This document shows positions 1 to 12,200 of a DNA stretch of 64,000 bases, piece after piece (the stretch's first letter is position 1; each line of letters begins with the position of its first letter). The translations under genes and the position numbers were made by a program. The stretch spans positions 3,878,737 through 3,942,736 of the forward strand of contig NC_092464.1 of assembly GCF_047495875.1 (NCBI RefSeq), read 5' to 3'. Source of the stretch: Pithys albifrons albifrons (Eukaryota > Chordata > Aves > Passeriformes > Thamnophilidae). The notes beneath the pieces were generated by a model that was given only the letters and a program-made list of their open reading frames with translations, had not been told where the DNA came from and searched no databases.

Positions 1-380
1 GTAGGAGATGGGATGATGGAGCATCTGACTTGGGGCATCAAGCCCTTCTTGACCCAAATTCCATCCCTGACCTCAGGTAGGAGATGGGATGATGGAGCAT
101 CTGACTTGGGACATCAAGCCCTTCTTGACCCAAATTCCATCCCTGACCTCAGGTAGGAGATGGGATGATGGAGCATTTGACTTGGGGCATCAAGCCCTTC
201 TTGACCCAAATTCCATCCCTGACCTCAGGTAGGAGATGGGATGATGGAGCATCTCATTTGGGACATCAAGCCCTTCTTGACCCAAATTCCATCCCTGACC
301 TCAGGTAGGAGATGGGATGATGGAACATCTGACTTGGGGCATCAAGCCCTTCTTGACCCAAATTCCATTCCTGATCTCAG
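1..380. repeat. 76-bp minisatellite, five copies, cut by the window edge
   Basis: Five head-to-tail copies of a 76-bp unit start at 1, 77, 153, 229 and 305. Each begins gtaggagatgggatgatgga and ends near cctcag. Copies differ by only a few substitutions (for example gcatct/gcattt/aacatct); the last copy is the most diverged at its right end (ctgatctcag). The array touches base 1, so it probably continues to the left. No protein family is recognised in any frame. Confidence 0.95.
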
Positions 381-1496
381 GTTCTCTGCATGATGAAGGG
401 ACATTATGTGGCACTTTTATTAATAAAGCATCCCAAAAAGAGACTGAAAAACCAGCTGAGAAATTCTTGCAGATAATCATAGAAATGTTAAGGTTGGGAA
501 AGACCTCTAAGCTCACTGAGATAAACCCTTCCTGCAGCACTGCCATGTCCACCACTGAACAAAGTCCCTGAACATCTGTATATTTTTTAACATTTCCAGG
601 AATGGTGATTCCACCCCTGTCCTGGGCATCCTGTTCCAGTCCCACAAACCTCTTCATTTCTAACAAGTGCAATAAGTTATTCTCCCTGACAGTGGGACTC
701 ACCTGTGCCATAAATTCTCTAATTTGAGTTCAGTTTCAAGGAAATCCCACATTTTGTGAATTTTATTTCTGATAAATTAACATACTTTTGTTAACAACTA
801 GACTAAACTATCTTTTATAGTTTGGTGGCACCTGAATAGCCTGGATGAGCTGGTGAGCTCTGCCCCAAAGGAGACCTTCAGCAAACACGAGTCTGCCCTC
901 AGGATATTTTAATGCAAGTGGATGAGGAAAAACAAGGTGAGGCTGGAAGGAGAAGTGAAGCAAAGTCATCTGGATCCAGGTTTAGTCACTTGTATTTAAA
1001 AATTGATTCTTTGTTTCTGCTCAGTGGCCAAACCGTTGTCAGTGAAGATCAAGACCATGAAATCAGTGGAGTGACTGAATGGCTTTTTTTTGCAGATGTT
1101 TTTTAGGTCTTCCTGGTGACATCATTTAGATCTCCACTGCCTGAAAAGGCAGATCAGACCCACCTGCAAATACCCACACACAGACACTGCATTTAAACAT
1201 CTGAGTCTGAGTTCCTTGAAGGGCTTCATCTCAAAACCAGCTGTGGACCTAAATAAGATTTCCCAATGTAGGAAATATTTCACTTGAATAACGTGGTTTT
1301 TATGAAGCATCTTCCCTTTGCTTTATGTTTCCAACTTTGAGTTAAACAACCCTATTCCTCCACTTTTTCATTAATCTGTCTGTGCTTTGTACAGAGAAGA
1401 AATGGATAATTCAATGCTTCTTTCCCAATTTTCTACTTCAGAACTAGGCATGCACCTGCTGGAATTCTCAGTCTCCAATTTCATCCTGTTAACACA
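381..1496. other. single-copy sequence, no gene seen
   Basis: Ordinary AT-leaning sequence. Open frames are short, unrelated to known families, and one (301-711, minus) partly overlaps the minisatellite. No RNA gene or mobile element recognised. Confidence 0.6.
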
Positions 1497-2208
1497 TTAT
1501 TTTATTTTATTTTATTTTATTTTATTTTATTTTATTTTATTTTATTTATTATTTATTTTATTATTTTATTTTATTTTTTATTTTATTTTACTTTCTTTTT
1601 AATTTTATTTTACTTTCTTTTTATTTTATTTTTCTTTTTTATTTTATTTGTTTTATTTCCTTTTATTTCATTTTTTAAACTTTTATTCTATTTTATTTTA
1701 TTTTATTTTATTTATTTCATTTAATTTCATTTCATTTTATTTTGTTTTGTTTTATTTTATTTTGTTTTATTCATTTTATTTCATTTTTTAAACTTTTATT
1801 TTATTTTATTTTTTTATTTTATTTTATTATTTTAATTTATTTTATTTTACTTTATTGTTTTATTTCACTTTATTTTTTATTTTATTTATTTCATTTTATT
1901 TAATTTTTTTAAATTTTATTTTATTTTACTTTATTATTTTATTTATTTCATTTTATTTAATTTAAAAATTATTTTATTTTATTTTATTTCATATTTTATT
2001 TTATTTTATTGTTTTATTTTACTTTATTTTTTTTTTATTTATTTCATTTTACTTAATTTTTAAAAATTTTATTTTATTTTATTTTATTTTTAAAAATTTT
2101 ATTTTATTTTATTTTTAAAAATTTTATTTTATTTTATTTTATTTTTAAAAATTTTATTTTTTTTTATTTTATTCTATTCTATTTTATTTTATTTTGTTTT
2201 ATTTTATT
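1497..2208. repeat. (ATTTT)n pentanucleotide array, about 0.7 kb
   Basis: Almost the whole stretch is TTTTA/ATTTT, with interruptions such as TTTCA, TTTTG, TTTAA and short A-runs (taaaaatttta). The left end is the purest pentamer run. The short open frame through its left part (1387-1602) is a consequence of the repeat and not a gene. Confidence 0.95.
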
Positions 2209-3293
2209 CTCAGAGTAGTTTCCATGGCCTCATAAGCAGAACACACTGAAATGCAACCTTTATATAAGGGAAATTATTACTCCTTAAAGAAATCCCTGAA
2301 CTACAAATATTACTGACCATGGCAGTGTTTAGAATGAGCTTTGTACACAGAGTGCCACCATAAAAGCCTATTTTTTTCCTGTCACTATTACAAGGAAGGA
2401 ATAAATTTCTAGCTGTGACACATCCTTCTGTGTGAGGCTGCTTGGGATTTAATCCCATCAAACCCTCTTGTATTTTGACAGGCCTGACGTGGTTAATCAC
2501 AGGAATGATTTGAAGAGTTTCAGACTCAAAAGGAAAGTAATTCCAAGCTGCTACAGGGCAAGAATCCTCTCCCGGGGTGGATCGAGGCGGTGGGGCTGCC
2601 AACTTGACGTGTAAAGATCTCACTCCTATTATAAAAATAAATGTGCTAACTCCTAAATATCATTTCTCCATCACTGAAACCACACAGCCCTTTGTGTGCT
2701 AAATAAGATGTGAAAAGCAATAAAAATGCCACCCCGAGAGGAGCTGCCTCCCAGCACCGTGTGGTGACAGCGACAGCATCAGCTGAGTCTGCTGTGGGCA
2801 GGCAGCAAGAGATTGTTCCCTTCAAATTCATCGAAAGGCTCAATTAAATCCTAATTGAGCCCATTAGCTTCTCCCTGTGGGGCACAGCTTCACGTTTGGG
2901 CTGCAGACAAAGCTCACATACGGTGCCTGCCTTTGTTTTCCAGCATTAAATGACACACAATTAAATATTTCAGCACTGCCACATCTGGGCCGTTTATTCC
3001 ATTAACATCTCCTGGCTTCAAACTTCTGGGCTCCAGAGAGTCTCAAACCTGACAGTAACCACTTCTGTGTGAAAAGTGCAATATTTGAGCTTGTCCCAGA
3101 AGTTCTTCAATCTTTTTTGTCTGTGGTGTACCTCGGAGTATTTGGGTGTGAATAATCTCCTCAGCCTCCAAGGAAAATTCAGAAAGAAATAATACAGCCT
3201 GTCTGTCTTGGGTCAACATCTGGTGGTGAGTTTTCTCAAGTCAAGGGTTTGTAACTCTTTGCACAAGCTCCTGTGTTTCTCCTGTTGCTCCTC
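2209..3293. other. single-copy sequence, no gene seen; contains an 8-bp inverted repeat
   Basis: No recognisable protein. At 2839-2859 there is a perfect inverted repeat (ctcaatta, 5-bp spacer, taattgag) of homeodomain-site type, with more ATTA cores close by. A 137-residue minus-strand frame (2210-2623) has no recognisable features. Confidence 0.5.
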
Positions 3294-4017
3294 TGTCCCA
3301 CTTCAGCAGGTGGGACCAGTTTGTCACTGTGGGGATGTGACCAAAGCTGTGGATTCTCCACCCTCCATTCATTTCCCAGGAACTGTTCCCAATGGCCCAT
3401 TGGCAGCAGCTGCCCAGGGCACACCTGAGCCCTCAGGCTGGGAGCTGGCTGGGAAAGAAGCCTGGGAGAGGAGCTGGGAGAACTCCCCTCTAGGGAGTCC
3501 TTGGCACCTCCACACCCACCTGAGGGGTCAGGTCTGCTCAGGGGCCAGCAACGATTCCAAAATTTCCCCTGACTCACAGAGTCAGATCCCCCAGTGTGGA
3601 ACTCCCTGCCCTGGGGGAGGGACTGGGGACTCCCATCTGAACCTAAGGGGAAATAATCTTGGGGTTTGAAGACCTTGGGGCCCACTCATCGGATCCAGAG
3701 GAGGAGCAGAACCTTGACAGGAGGAGCCCACCCCTCTCAGCCAGACTGTGCCATCATCTGTACCAACAGGTTTGTCCCTTCCTTTTATTTTGGACTCAGG
3801 GGAACCACGTGGGGCTCAGCACAGGGGCCACCAAACCCCCCTGTGTTTGTGCCCCCGGGGGTGGGTTACACTGCTGGGCTTTGGGGGGTTAAACCCAATT
3901 TCTCTTTGCGTCATTGTATTTATTGTAATATTTTTATTAAACTGTAGCTCTGATTTATAATCTCTCCTGAGCTGGATTCATTTCTCCTGTCAGTTTACCT
4001 TAAACCAGCACATCCTC
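3289..4017 (+). mobile_element. solo LTR, avian ERVL-type, with 5-bp target-site duplication
   Basis: The LTR proper is 3294-4012 (719 bp). It begins tgtcccacttcagcagg and ends accagcaca. It is flanked by a direct repeat of tcctc (3289-3293 and 4013-4017), as expected for ERVL/class III elements, which make 5-bp duplications. An ATTAAA followed by a short U5-like end supports plus orientation. The element at 48212-48841 is a diverged copy in the opposite orientation; both share the central block around ccaaagctgtg.att and the cattggcagcagctgcccag-like block. No internal coding region is attached, so this is a solo LTR left by LTR-LTR recombination. The open frames at 3208-3960 are LTR sequence and not genes. 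Confidence 0.88.
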
Positions 4018-5584
4018 TTACTCCCTTTCCCATCAGTTCTAGGGCTAGTCTTGTATAAATAAAATCAATTGGAAAACCAGCACTGGATAATTTCATTGTC
4101 TGCTGTTTTAACACCTTCAACAATTCTCGACATTACTGATTGTTCACTCTTTACTGGGAAGAAAAAATAATTCCTTGCCTTTCCTTCCAAGATATCTGTC
4201 AAAAGTGGGTTTACTGTCTTATTTTTCCTTCCCAATCTTCTCTTAGCTGTGATCCTGTGAAGGACTCAGTCATCCTCCTGGATAGAGCTTGGTCTTCAGA
4301 GAAACCTGTGGGAGAGATGTTTGTGTCTGCAGGAACTTGAATTAAAACAGTGGCCATGTGAAATATATGAGAAGGGGCAAAACCAGAGCAACACTTGGAG
4401 ATAAATCTGTCATTCTCAGCTTGGATTCTTCAGAAAATTAAATTTAAAAAAATGTACCTTTTAAATTAAAACATTTGTGGCTCTTCCTCTTTTGTCAGGT
4501 GGCACAGTCATGGTTGGTTTGAGTGAGAACAGAAACCATAAAAAGCATTGAAATAATTTGGAAAATGTAAATGTTAAAAATCAAGGGTAAAAGGTAAAAG
4601 GAAAGAGGGGTTTTATTTAGTCAGCCAGAGACCAGTTCTCTCCTTTCCTTCTCAATTTTTCAGTTATAAAACTCTCATTTTTTCAGTTATAAAACTGCAG
4701 TTTCTGAGGTTTCTGCTACACTGTAGGTGGGATTTATCTGTTCTAATTAAGGTATCAGAAATCTACATATATAAATATAAGAGGACAAATAAATACATAT
4801 TAAATCTTCATATATAAATCTAATATGAAATCTACTTATATAAATCTAAGAGGACAAAACTGACCTCGTAGAAACTGGGTAAGAGGCAAAGTGGGTTGGA
4901 ATCTCTTCAGGAGGTGACAGGACCATGGAAAGAAAACCAATAATTGCCTTGAGTTTCGATGTTTAGGGTTGGGTGAGATGAATCCCCTCCCTCCTGCTCA
5001 CACACAGCTCTGCTCCTCCAGCCTTGTCTTTCCCTACAGACCTTTCTGCAGGAAGAAGACAAAGCCAGGAAAAGCTTCCAAAATGAGACAAGAGCAGCTA
5101 CTTTGAACTTTGAAACTTAGAGGAAAACCAGAGTGACTGTAAGAACAAAAAAAGCAGTAGTGAAGTGCAGTATATTTAAATTCTGATTTTAAACATCCCC
5201 ATAGGAAATTCACTGCATGGAATGGCCATTCATTGGGCAGACCTCCAGCCAAGCATCACATCCACAGAGAGGAGCAGAGAGCTCTGCATGGAAAAATGCA
5301 TTTATTTAAAGGCTTTGTTGATGTTCAGGCCCAAAGAGATCATCACAACCCTCTGTTTTGATCTAGAGCAGAGAACACTCACTCACTTAGGGCTGAAGTG
5401 GAGTTTATGTTTTTAAAGAGTAATTTGAGCCTGTTTGAAACATGGCAAGAGGTGCAGGAATCCTCACTGTTACTCCTTCCTTTCTATTTCTGCCTCTCTG
5501 TTTATATGCTCTGCTTTTTCAAACGCTGTGTGAAGTGCAAGCTTTGCAGTTTTGCCTTTGCTTGGCATGAAATCCAGCATCAGT
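4018..5584. other. single-copy AT-rich sequence, no gene seen
   Basis: Contains a diffuse imperfect repeat around 4758-4860 (atatataaatctaa-like motifs, with aagaggacaaa occurring twice). No protein, RNA or transposon recognised. Confidence 0.55.
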
Positions 5585-5776
5585 CTGGTGCTGCTGAGAA
5601 TTCTGCTCCTCATCACTCTGATGCTGCTGAGAATTCTGCTCCTCATCACTCTGATGCTGCTGAGAATTCTGCTCCTCATCACTCTGGTGCTGCTGAGAAT
5701 TCTGCTCCTCATCAACGTCCTCAGCTGCTACAGCTTGATGTTCATGTAAGTAAATCAGCCTATACCTGCAAAGCAT
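5519..5776 (-). other. candidate exon containing a 33-bp, 11-residue tandem repeat (unrecognised)
   Basis: Four copies of a 33-bp unit start at 5585, 5618, 5651 and 5684. Because 33 is a multiple of three, the repeat stays in frame. On the minus strand it reads as four copies of DEEQNSQQHQS, acidic and glutamine-rich, within an 85-residue open frame. On the plus strand it reads as a very hydrophobic ILLLITLMLLR repeat. Minus-strand sequence gctttgcag ending at 5766 could be a 3' splice site; plus-strand gtaagtaaa at 5746 could be a donor for the opposite reading. No homologue is recognised and no start, donor or polyadenylation site is secure. It may be only a minisatellite. Confidence 0.25.
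5585..5715. repeat. 33-bp minisatellite, four copies
   Basis: Four near-identical 33-bp units, each containing ctgctgagaattctgctcct, differ mainly at one ctggtg/ctgatg position. All open frames across 5398-5796 on both strands run through this array. Confidence 0.95.
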
Positions 5777-6383
5777 TTGGCATTCATTTTATCTGATTTT
5801 TTTTTTCTGTTTAAAAAGGAAGAACTCTCCAAATCACATGTTAATGGATCAAAACACCTGGAATGTGTGATAATAACCCCTTATATTGAGTAGCAGAGTT
5901 TCGTTTGCTCTGTGGGAAGAAATGTCATCTCGTGGAGTTACGTCTGTGCCAGTGAATTAAACAGAGGAAAGGAACATTACAGGGAGCTGGAAGTTTCTGG
6001 GTATGTTGGTGAGATTTTAAGATTGTCCCCAGCATGGAGAATGGTTCTTGTGGGCCAGCAGAGTCCAGTAGAACTCCCAAAACACCCCCTGGCCATGGGT
6101 CAGAGGTTACAGCACTACAGGGGCATTCCTGACAGGCAGCTTGGATTTGACATTGTTGGTTTGAGTGTTGAAAGGGTTCAGTTGTAAAGGCAAGTATTTC
6201 TGCATGATACTTGGGTTAAGAACCAGAAAACAGGCCCTGGTCCTGCTTGATTTACCAGGACAGATGAGAGGTGTAAGCAAACCATGCATATTTCTGGGAT
6301 TTTGTAACTAGGGTGTATTTAAGTCACAAATTTCCTGGTAGGAATCTCCTTAAACACACTTAAAATGGGTTTGTGTAAGAGGG
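5716..6383. other. single-copy sequence, no gene seen
   Basis: Nothing recognised apart from the left end, which belongs to the candidate minus-strand exon described at 5519-5776. Confidence 0.5.
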
Positions 6384-6671
6384 GGAGAGACTTTTACATG
6401 GGCAGATAGTGATAGTGAAATGGGGGAAGTTTTTAAGCTCAAGTAGGAGACATTTAAGTCAGATGTTAGAAAGAAATTCTTCCCTGTGAGGGTGGGCAGG
6501 CCCTGGCACAGGTTGCCCAGAGAAGCTGTGGCTGCCCCATCCCTGGGAGTGTTCAAGGGCAGGTTGGACGGGGCTTGGAGCAACCCGGGATAGTGGGAGA
6601 TGTCCCTGCCCATGGCAGGGCATTGGAATGAGATGATCTTTAAGGTCCTTTCCAACCCAAACCATTCTATG
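6384..6671 (+). mobile_element. CR1 LINE, 3' fragment
   Basis: The sequence follows the avian CR1 3' untranslated end: agaaattcttccctgtgagg, then ggccctggcacaggttgccc, ending ccaacccaaaccattctatg. The copy is 5'-truncated, with no remaining reverse transcriptase. The left part (6384-6450) is more diverged. Confidence 0.9.
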
Positions 6672-7300
6672 TTGGTAAAGACTTCCCTACATTCTGTTAA
6701 ATCATAAATCAAATTATTATTTGAATTCCTGGCACCAAGTTTAACAAATCAGTGAGGCAAGTGGAATAAATCTGCCCCATCTGGAAAATGTTTAATCCAA
6801 TTTTGTAGGACTATCACATCTACAAACACCATCATTAGTCTTGTATCTTTATGTGTTCTGCAGTAGCAGTTTGGAAACTCTCCTGTCAGGTCCCCCATGA
6901 CCCTTCCCTGAAGAACTGACCATTCATAGAAATAAGAAACAAAATATACTGTAAGAAGCAACTCTTTTATTCTGAGTTCAAAGAGGAGAAATGAGGCCAA
7001 AAGGGATTAATTATTTGTCTTGTGGAGTCTGGAACAATAGGTGTTAGTTTGATTAATTATTGAAAATTAGAAAGTAATTTCAGTGGAATTTATTGCTTCC
7101 TGATGTTGCTGTCAAGGCACAATTGCTACAGGGAAGCACACAAGACTCTGCAAAGTGGGTTAATGATTAGTCCTGGGTCTCGTATAAATTTAGATTTTTA
7201 TTGGGCTTTTATTGCCATATTCACACCAGCTGTTCTGTGCAGGGTGGGGAATGAAGCTGTGCCCTTTCAAATCCCCACCAAAACCTTTCCAGCCCGTTAG
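6672..7300. other. single-copy sequence, no gene seen
   Basis: An 83-residue minus-strand frame (6749-7000) has a pyrimidine-rich cag upstream of part of it, but no recognisable domain and no convincing donor. Treated as non-coding. Confidence 0.45.
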
Positions 7301-7430
7301 AGGAGGGATTTAAAGATGTGTAGATGTGGCACCTGAGGTCGTGGTTCAGTGGTGGACCTGTCAGTGCTGGGTTAATGGTTGGACACCAAGGCCTTAAAGA
7401 TGTTTTCCAACCTAATGATTCTGTGATCCT
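7301..7430 (+). mobile_element. CR1 LINE, short 3' end fragment of an older subfamily
   Basis: Matches the CR1 3' end type ggttcagtggtgg...gctgggttaatggttggac...ttttccaacctaatgattctgtgat. It lacks several bases of the usual gatgatctt block (here reduced to caccaaggcc), so it is an old, decayed copy. Confidence 0.75.
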
Positions 7431-8996
7431 TTGATTACTGATCCTTGGGTTTTTCTGGAGCTGGTGAAGCCAAGACTGTTTTCTCCAATATAAGACTCTC
7501 TGGTGACTCCTCCTTGGGAGATGCCACCTGCCTGTGCTGCACCTGGACATTCAGCTCCCAGAAAACAGGATAACTTTAAATGCTTCCAGCCTGGATACTC
7601 AAATCCTATCTAGGGTTCATGGGTTTGCAGTTTGTCTTTTGTCCTCCTTCATGCTCTCAGCACTTCATGATCTTTTAATTCTTCCTACTGTGGAGTGGCA
7701 GCTGCAAATATCCAACCCCAGCTCTGTTTGCAGCCCAAGGCAGGTGGCAAAACTTCCTGGTCTGGGCAGGAAAAGAGGAGGTCCCTCAGAGATCAGATGA
7801 GAAGAGACACTGAATCTAATTCTGGCTCACCTGGAGGAACCTCTGTCTCTGCTCACTCGAGAGCCCAGGAAAAATGATCCATGTTTAAATCCTGGTGTTT
7901 CAAATTTGAAAAGTTCTGAAATCAGCATGATTTTTTTTTATTAGAAAACTGTATAAATGTCTCTTAATTATTTAATCCAATGTCACAAATTACCACAAGA
8001 CCGTCCTATTTTTTTCTAAATGAGAACATGTATAAAAATTTTAGCTTGTTCTGATCTATTTTTCCTGTCTTTATTTTTTTTTCCTTTTGGTACTGTATCT
8101 TTTTGAATTTCATATCAAACAGCATTAAAATACTACTTGTCATACATATGTATCATAACAATAATAGAATAAGCAGGACTTCTAAAAAGAACCTTGGGAA
8201 GCAGGAAAGCTGATTCTCACTTTCCAATAACGTGTAATGTCCCTTCTGTAAACTTTCAGCTTGAAATATAATAAGATTAACTGTGGAAAATACATTTTTT
8301 TTCTGAAAAGTCCCAACTTATGTGAGTGTATTTTTCCTCTCCTTAACCTGCAGTTCCAGCTCTTGAGCTGCAGCTTGTGAGCTGTGCCACCTGAGATACC
8401 TGCCAGGTTCCTGGTGGATCAGTGTAAGGTGGATCCTTGCCCAGAACTGGGAGAAAAACTTGTTCTACTTCCAAGACAAACTTGGAAAAGACACACAAAA
8501 GAGGAGTTTTCAACTTTCATAAGCTCACTCAGGTCAGGTCAGGGAGTGGCAGTGAAAAAGGAGCACACCTGTGTTGGGAAAGGATGTTGACATTGTGTTG
8601 CTCAAAGGATTGAGATCTAACAGGATGAAGAGGATTGTCCATGGCATGCCAGGGTGGAAAAGTGCACTCAAACACCCTGCAGTGAGGATGGAGAGTTGTT
8701 GGCTTCTCAGCTGGGTTTAGCTGGGGGCTGACCCACTCCAGAGTGAAGCTGAAGCTCTGAAGGATGTTCATACTCCCTCACTTTGGGCAACCAAAGGGAA
8801 TATCTTGTTACTTAAAGGCTCATTATAGGCTCATCCAGAAGAGAGTTCACAGCACATGAGGGTTTGTTTTGTCCTAAATCAGTATCTTAAAGTGTTTGTC
8901 CCTTCCAGATCCAGTGCAGGGAGTCCAGGCTCCTGCCCTGGATCATGGGTGGGCATGAGCTCATCCTGTGCCTCTCATGACTTTTGGTTTTTCCAG
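7431..8996. other. single-copy sequence, no gene seen
   Basis: AT-rich between 7900 and 8300. No recognisable protein, RNA gene or repeat. Confidence 0.5.
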
Positions 8997-9213
8997 GGCA
9001 TCCAGTCCAACCCCTGGCCTTGACCAGGACACTTCAACAATCCCACACTGTCCCTGAGAGCGTTTTCCAAACCCTCCTGGAGCTCTGGCAGCCTTGGAGC
9101 TGTGTCCACTGCCCTGGGGAGCCTGTTCAGTGCCCACCACCCTCTGGGGGAAGAACCTTGTCCTGATACCCAACCTAACCCTCCAGTGACACAACTCCAG
9201 GCCATTCCCACTG
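8997..9213 (-). mobile_element. CR1 LINE fragment, minus orientation
   Basis: Contains the same blocks as the copy at 37592-37930: ctcctggagctctggcagcc, ctgtgtccactgccctgggg, and ccaccctctgggggaagaac. Both the 3' terminus and the 5' part are missing. The overlapping open frames at 8961-9353 are reading frames of this repeat. Confidence 0.85.
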
Positions 9214-12200
9214 GTGGCTTCTCTCTTCAGACCCCTGATTCACTTGTGGCTGCTCAACAGGTCATGCACTTACCCACTGCTCTCCCTGGATTCTGCTCCA
9301 TGGATGTACATCTGAACCCAGAGTCCTGTTCTCGGCCTCTTGTTCATGTCTGACCAATAGCTGAGGAGACAAAATCAGAAGAACTCAAGAGAAGTGAAGC
9401 TGGAGGAGATCTGCCTCCTCCTTTGGAGCTTTGGATGTTAAATCAGTTTGGGCATTCATTGAACTGTCCTCCTGAATTTAGGGCCCTTGAATCCCTTGTT
9501 CTTAAGACATCTGAGCAGATTTCTGGGTTGTTTCTTCTGCCTGTGTGCACATGGGGATATTTCAGGGGTTTCTGTCTTACTCAGGCTGGGCCATTATTCA
9601 GAAAAAACACAACCCCCATGTCTGATAGAAAAGTCAGTGCTTTTGCCTTTTCATCCCCTCCAGTTTTTAACGCCATCCTTTGCACCAGAGGCACAAGAGA
9701 ACAAGGGTGAAAAACATTAATTTCATTAACATAAGCAAAGCAACTCATTTTCTCTTACTGTTCTCAGGGATGGATTAATTTTTATTTCTAAAAAAATAAT
9801 TTAAAAGGGAGAAATCAGCACGAGGCAGAAATGTGAACTAGACCATTCCAGCCCACAATGGTTAATTTTGCAAAGCTTTGAGCTTTGAAATCTGGGTCTA
9901 TGTAAGGAAAGATATTGGGCAGCTCTAATCATGAACACTGTGACTACCCCCACATTTGACAATAATATAAATGTAAAATAGATTCTCCTCATCAGCTCCA
10001 CAATCCTCGAGGTGGTCAAATGTTTCAAAATACTGAGCCAAAAATAGCTCCATCCCTGGAAGCTGTTTAATGTCCTGGAGAAGCTCAGGCTGTAAGAAAA
10101 GGATAAAGCCCCTCATACACTCAGAGATTCACACAAGTACAGGCATTTCTTTGAATTAAATCGGAAAAAAGAGGGGGAAAAAATCAAAAGAAAACCACAG
10201 CTACAATGGCTGTTTGCTTGGCTGGGTTTCTGCTGACAGTGACTCTTTGGCTTCAGCTCTGTGGGTGCCAAACTGAACAAAAACAATGTTTATCACACTG
10301 TTAATAGAAATACTTTTAAAAAAGACTTCTTTTGTTGGCAGTTCACTTTCTAAGTCTTTTTTCTTGAGTCCTAGCTAAGGAAAGCTGCCAGCAGGTGCTA
10401 TGTTGTCTCTTTTCCAAAATGTTTTCTCCTTTTTTTTGGAGGAATAATAGGAGGGCTGCCCAGAGTGCATGACTCTTGGAGACCTGGGGTTTGCAGCTGG
10501 AATTTTCTTCCCTTTTCCCAGCAATTATTTTCCCTGTGTGGAAGAAACCTGTTATTTTGCTTAGAGAAAGCAGAAAAGAAAGCAAATGAAAAGAAATGCA
10601 ATTAAAAACCTAGAAAGACAAACAGAACAAACAGCAAAGGCTTTAGGGGAGTCATAGAGAAAAGAAGTGGTGAGAACTTTAGAACAACAGAAGTCACACT
10701 CACAGCAAAGCCTGTGGCTGCAAGACCAGGAAATCATGAAAGTGAAGTCCAACACATCTGACTTCAGCTGGGCAGTTCTGAGCATCAGCCATGACAAACA
10801 ATCTGCATTTCCAGCATCTGCCTGTGTTGGAATGATTCCCTTTTAGGAGATGCTTCTACTTCCACAATATTCAAGAGGTCACCCTAAACACTGGAGCATA
10901 AGGGAAAAAAACAAATCATAGTTGGCTCAGTTGAACTGAATTTTGGCCTGAATAAAACCATATGAATGACACAGGACACTTTTTTACTTTCTTTCCATTA
11001 TTGAATATATGGATCCTGGGATCCAAGAGGATGCTCTTAAGTAAGAGATTTACTTCACCCGGTGTTGGTTGGTCTTGAAAGACTAACCCCATGTGCTGGA
11101 TTACATGTGACCTTTTCTTTCTCCATCAGTGTCCCTCTTCCCACACAGCAGCTCAACAGCTGCTCTTCTCAGCTGAACTTTCCATGGGAAGCAACTCCAA
11201 GGCTTCTTCCAGGCTTCCCTCCAACAGCTCCAGTGCTGGCCAAGGCTTGTCCAACAGCTCCCAGAGACCCAGCCTTGAGCACCACCAGCATGGTGAGATC
11301 CTAAGGAGATCCCTTAGGATAGGGAAGTGTGCCCAGGCCCTGGCTCAAGTGTTGCTCCATGCCCTAAGGTGAAGCAGCACAGGAATGGTGCCATGATTGC
11401 ACCTCCAATCCTTTTGCCCACCCTCCTCCACAGCAGCCCCTTTGGGAATGGTTGGTGGGGCACTCCTGCTCCTCAGCCTGGCCCATGCTTGCTGTGGGAC
11501 CTGTGCTAATTATCACTGATCAAGGCATTGGTGGGGCAGGAGGTCCCTCAAAGCCACATGATTCCCTCTTCTTGCCCACATCATTTAACACACAGGAAGG
11601 AATTTCCAGAGGTCTCACTCATGGTCTGGCACTTGGGTGGGATGAGATGGTGAAGGAATAGGCTGTGCCACTGAGAGAGAACTATTTTTTCATCTATTTT
11701 TTCTTTTTTTTTTTTTTACCTGATACTGCACCTTGATCTGTCAGGAGAGTTATAATTAATGTGTCAGCAGAGTTCTGGTGATGGCAAAATATTTGTTAGA
11801 ATTTTAGATATTTTGTCCCATTTATGTGACCAGCCTGTTTTATGTCACTTTTTGTGTCTTCTCAGAGATTTCTTGGTTGAAAACACTAAAGCAGCAGGAA
11901 TTATGTCACAAATAAGTGGTGTTAGCACTTAAACCCTCTTCCAAAACACAGGGATCCAAAGGTGATTGATTGCACGGTCAGATCTGAGTATCAAAAGTGT
12001 GCAACATGAGGCAAGAATAAGAAATATCTGGGCTAAGATGCTAAAGATAAGAAACTTTCTCAGTTCCTGTTTGAGAAGGCAGGTGGGATTATGGCAGAGA
12101 ACTGAAAAGGCTTTTATCTCTGGGGTGCTGCTTATCTCTGAGAGGCCACACATCTGCTCTGAGGACAGGGAGCAGCAGAATTATCATCATTTCAAAACCC

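Noticed and set aside
3208..3960. Plus- and minus-strand ORFs of 70-153 residues
   Set aside because: They lie mostly within the solo ERVL-type LTR defined by its 5-bp target-site duplication.
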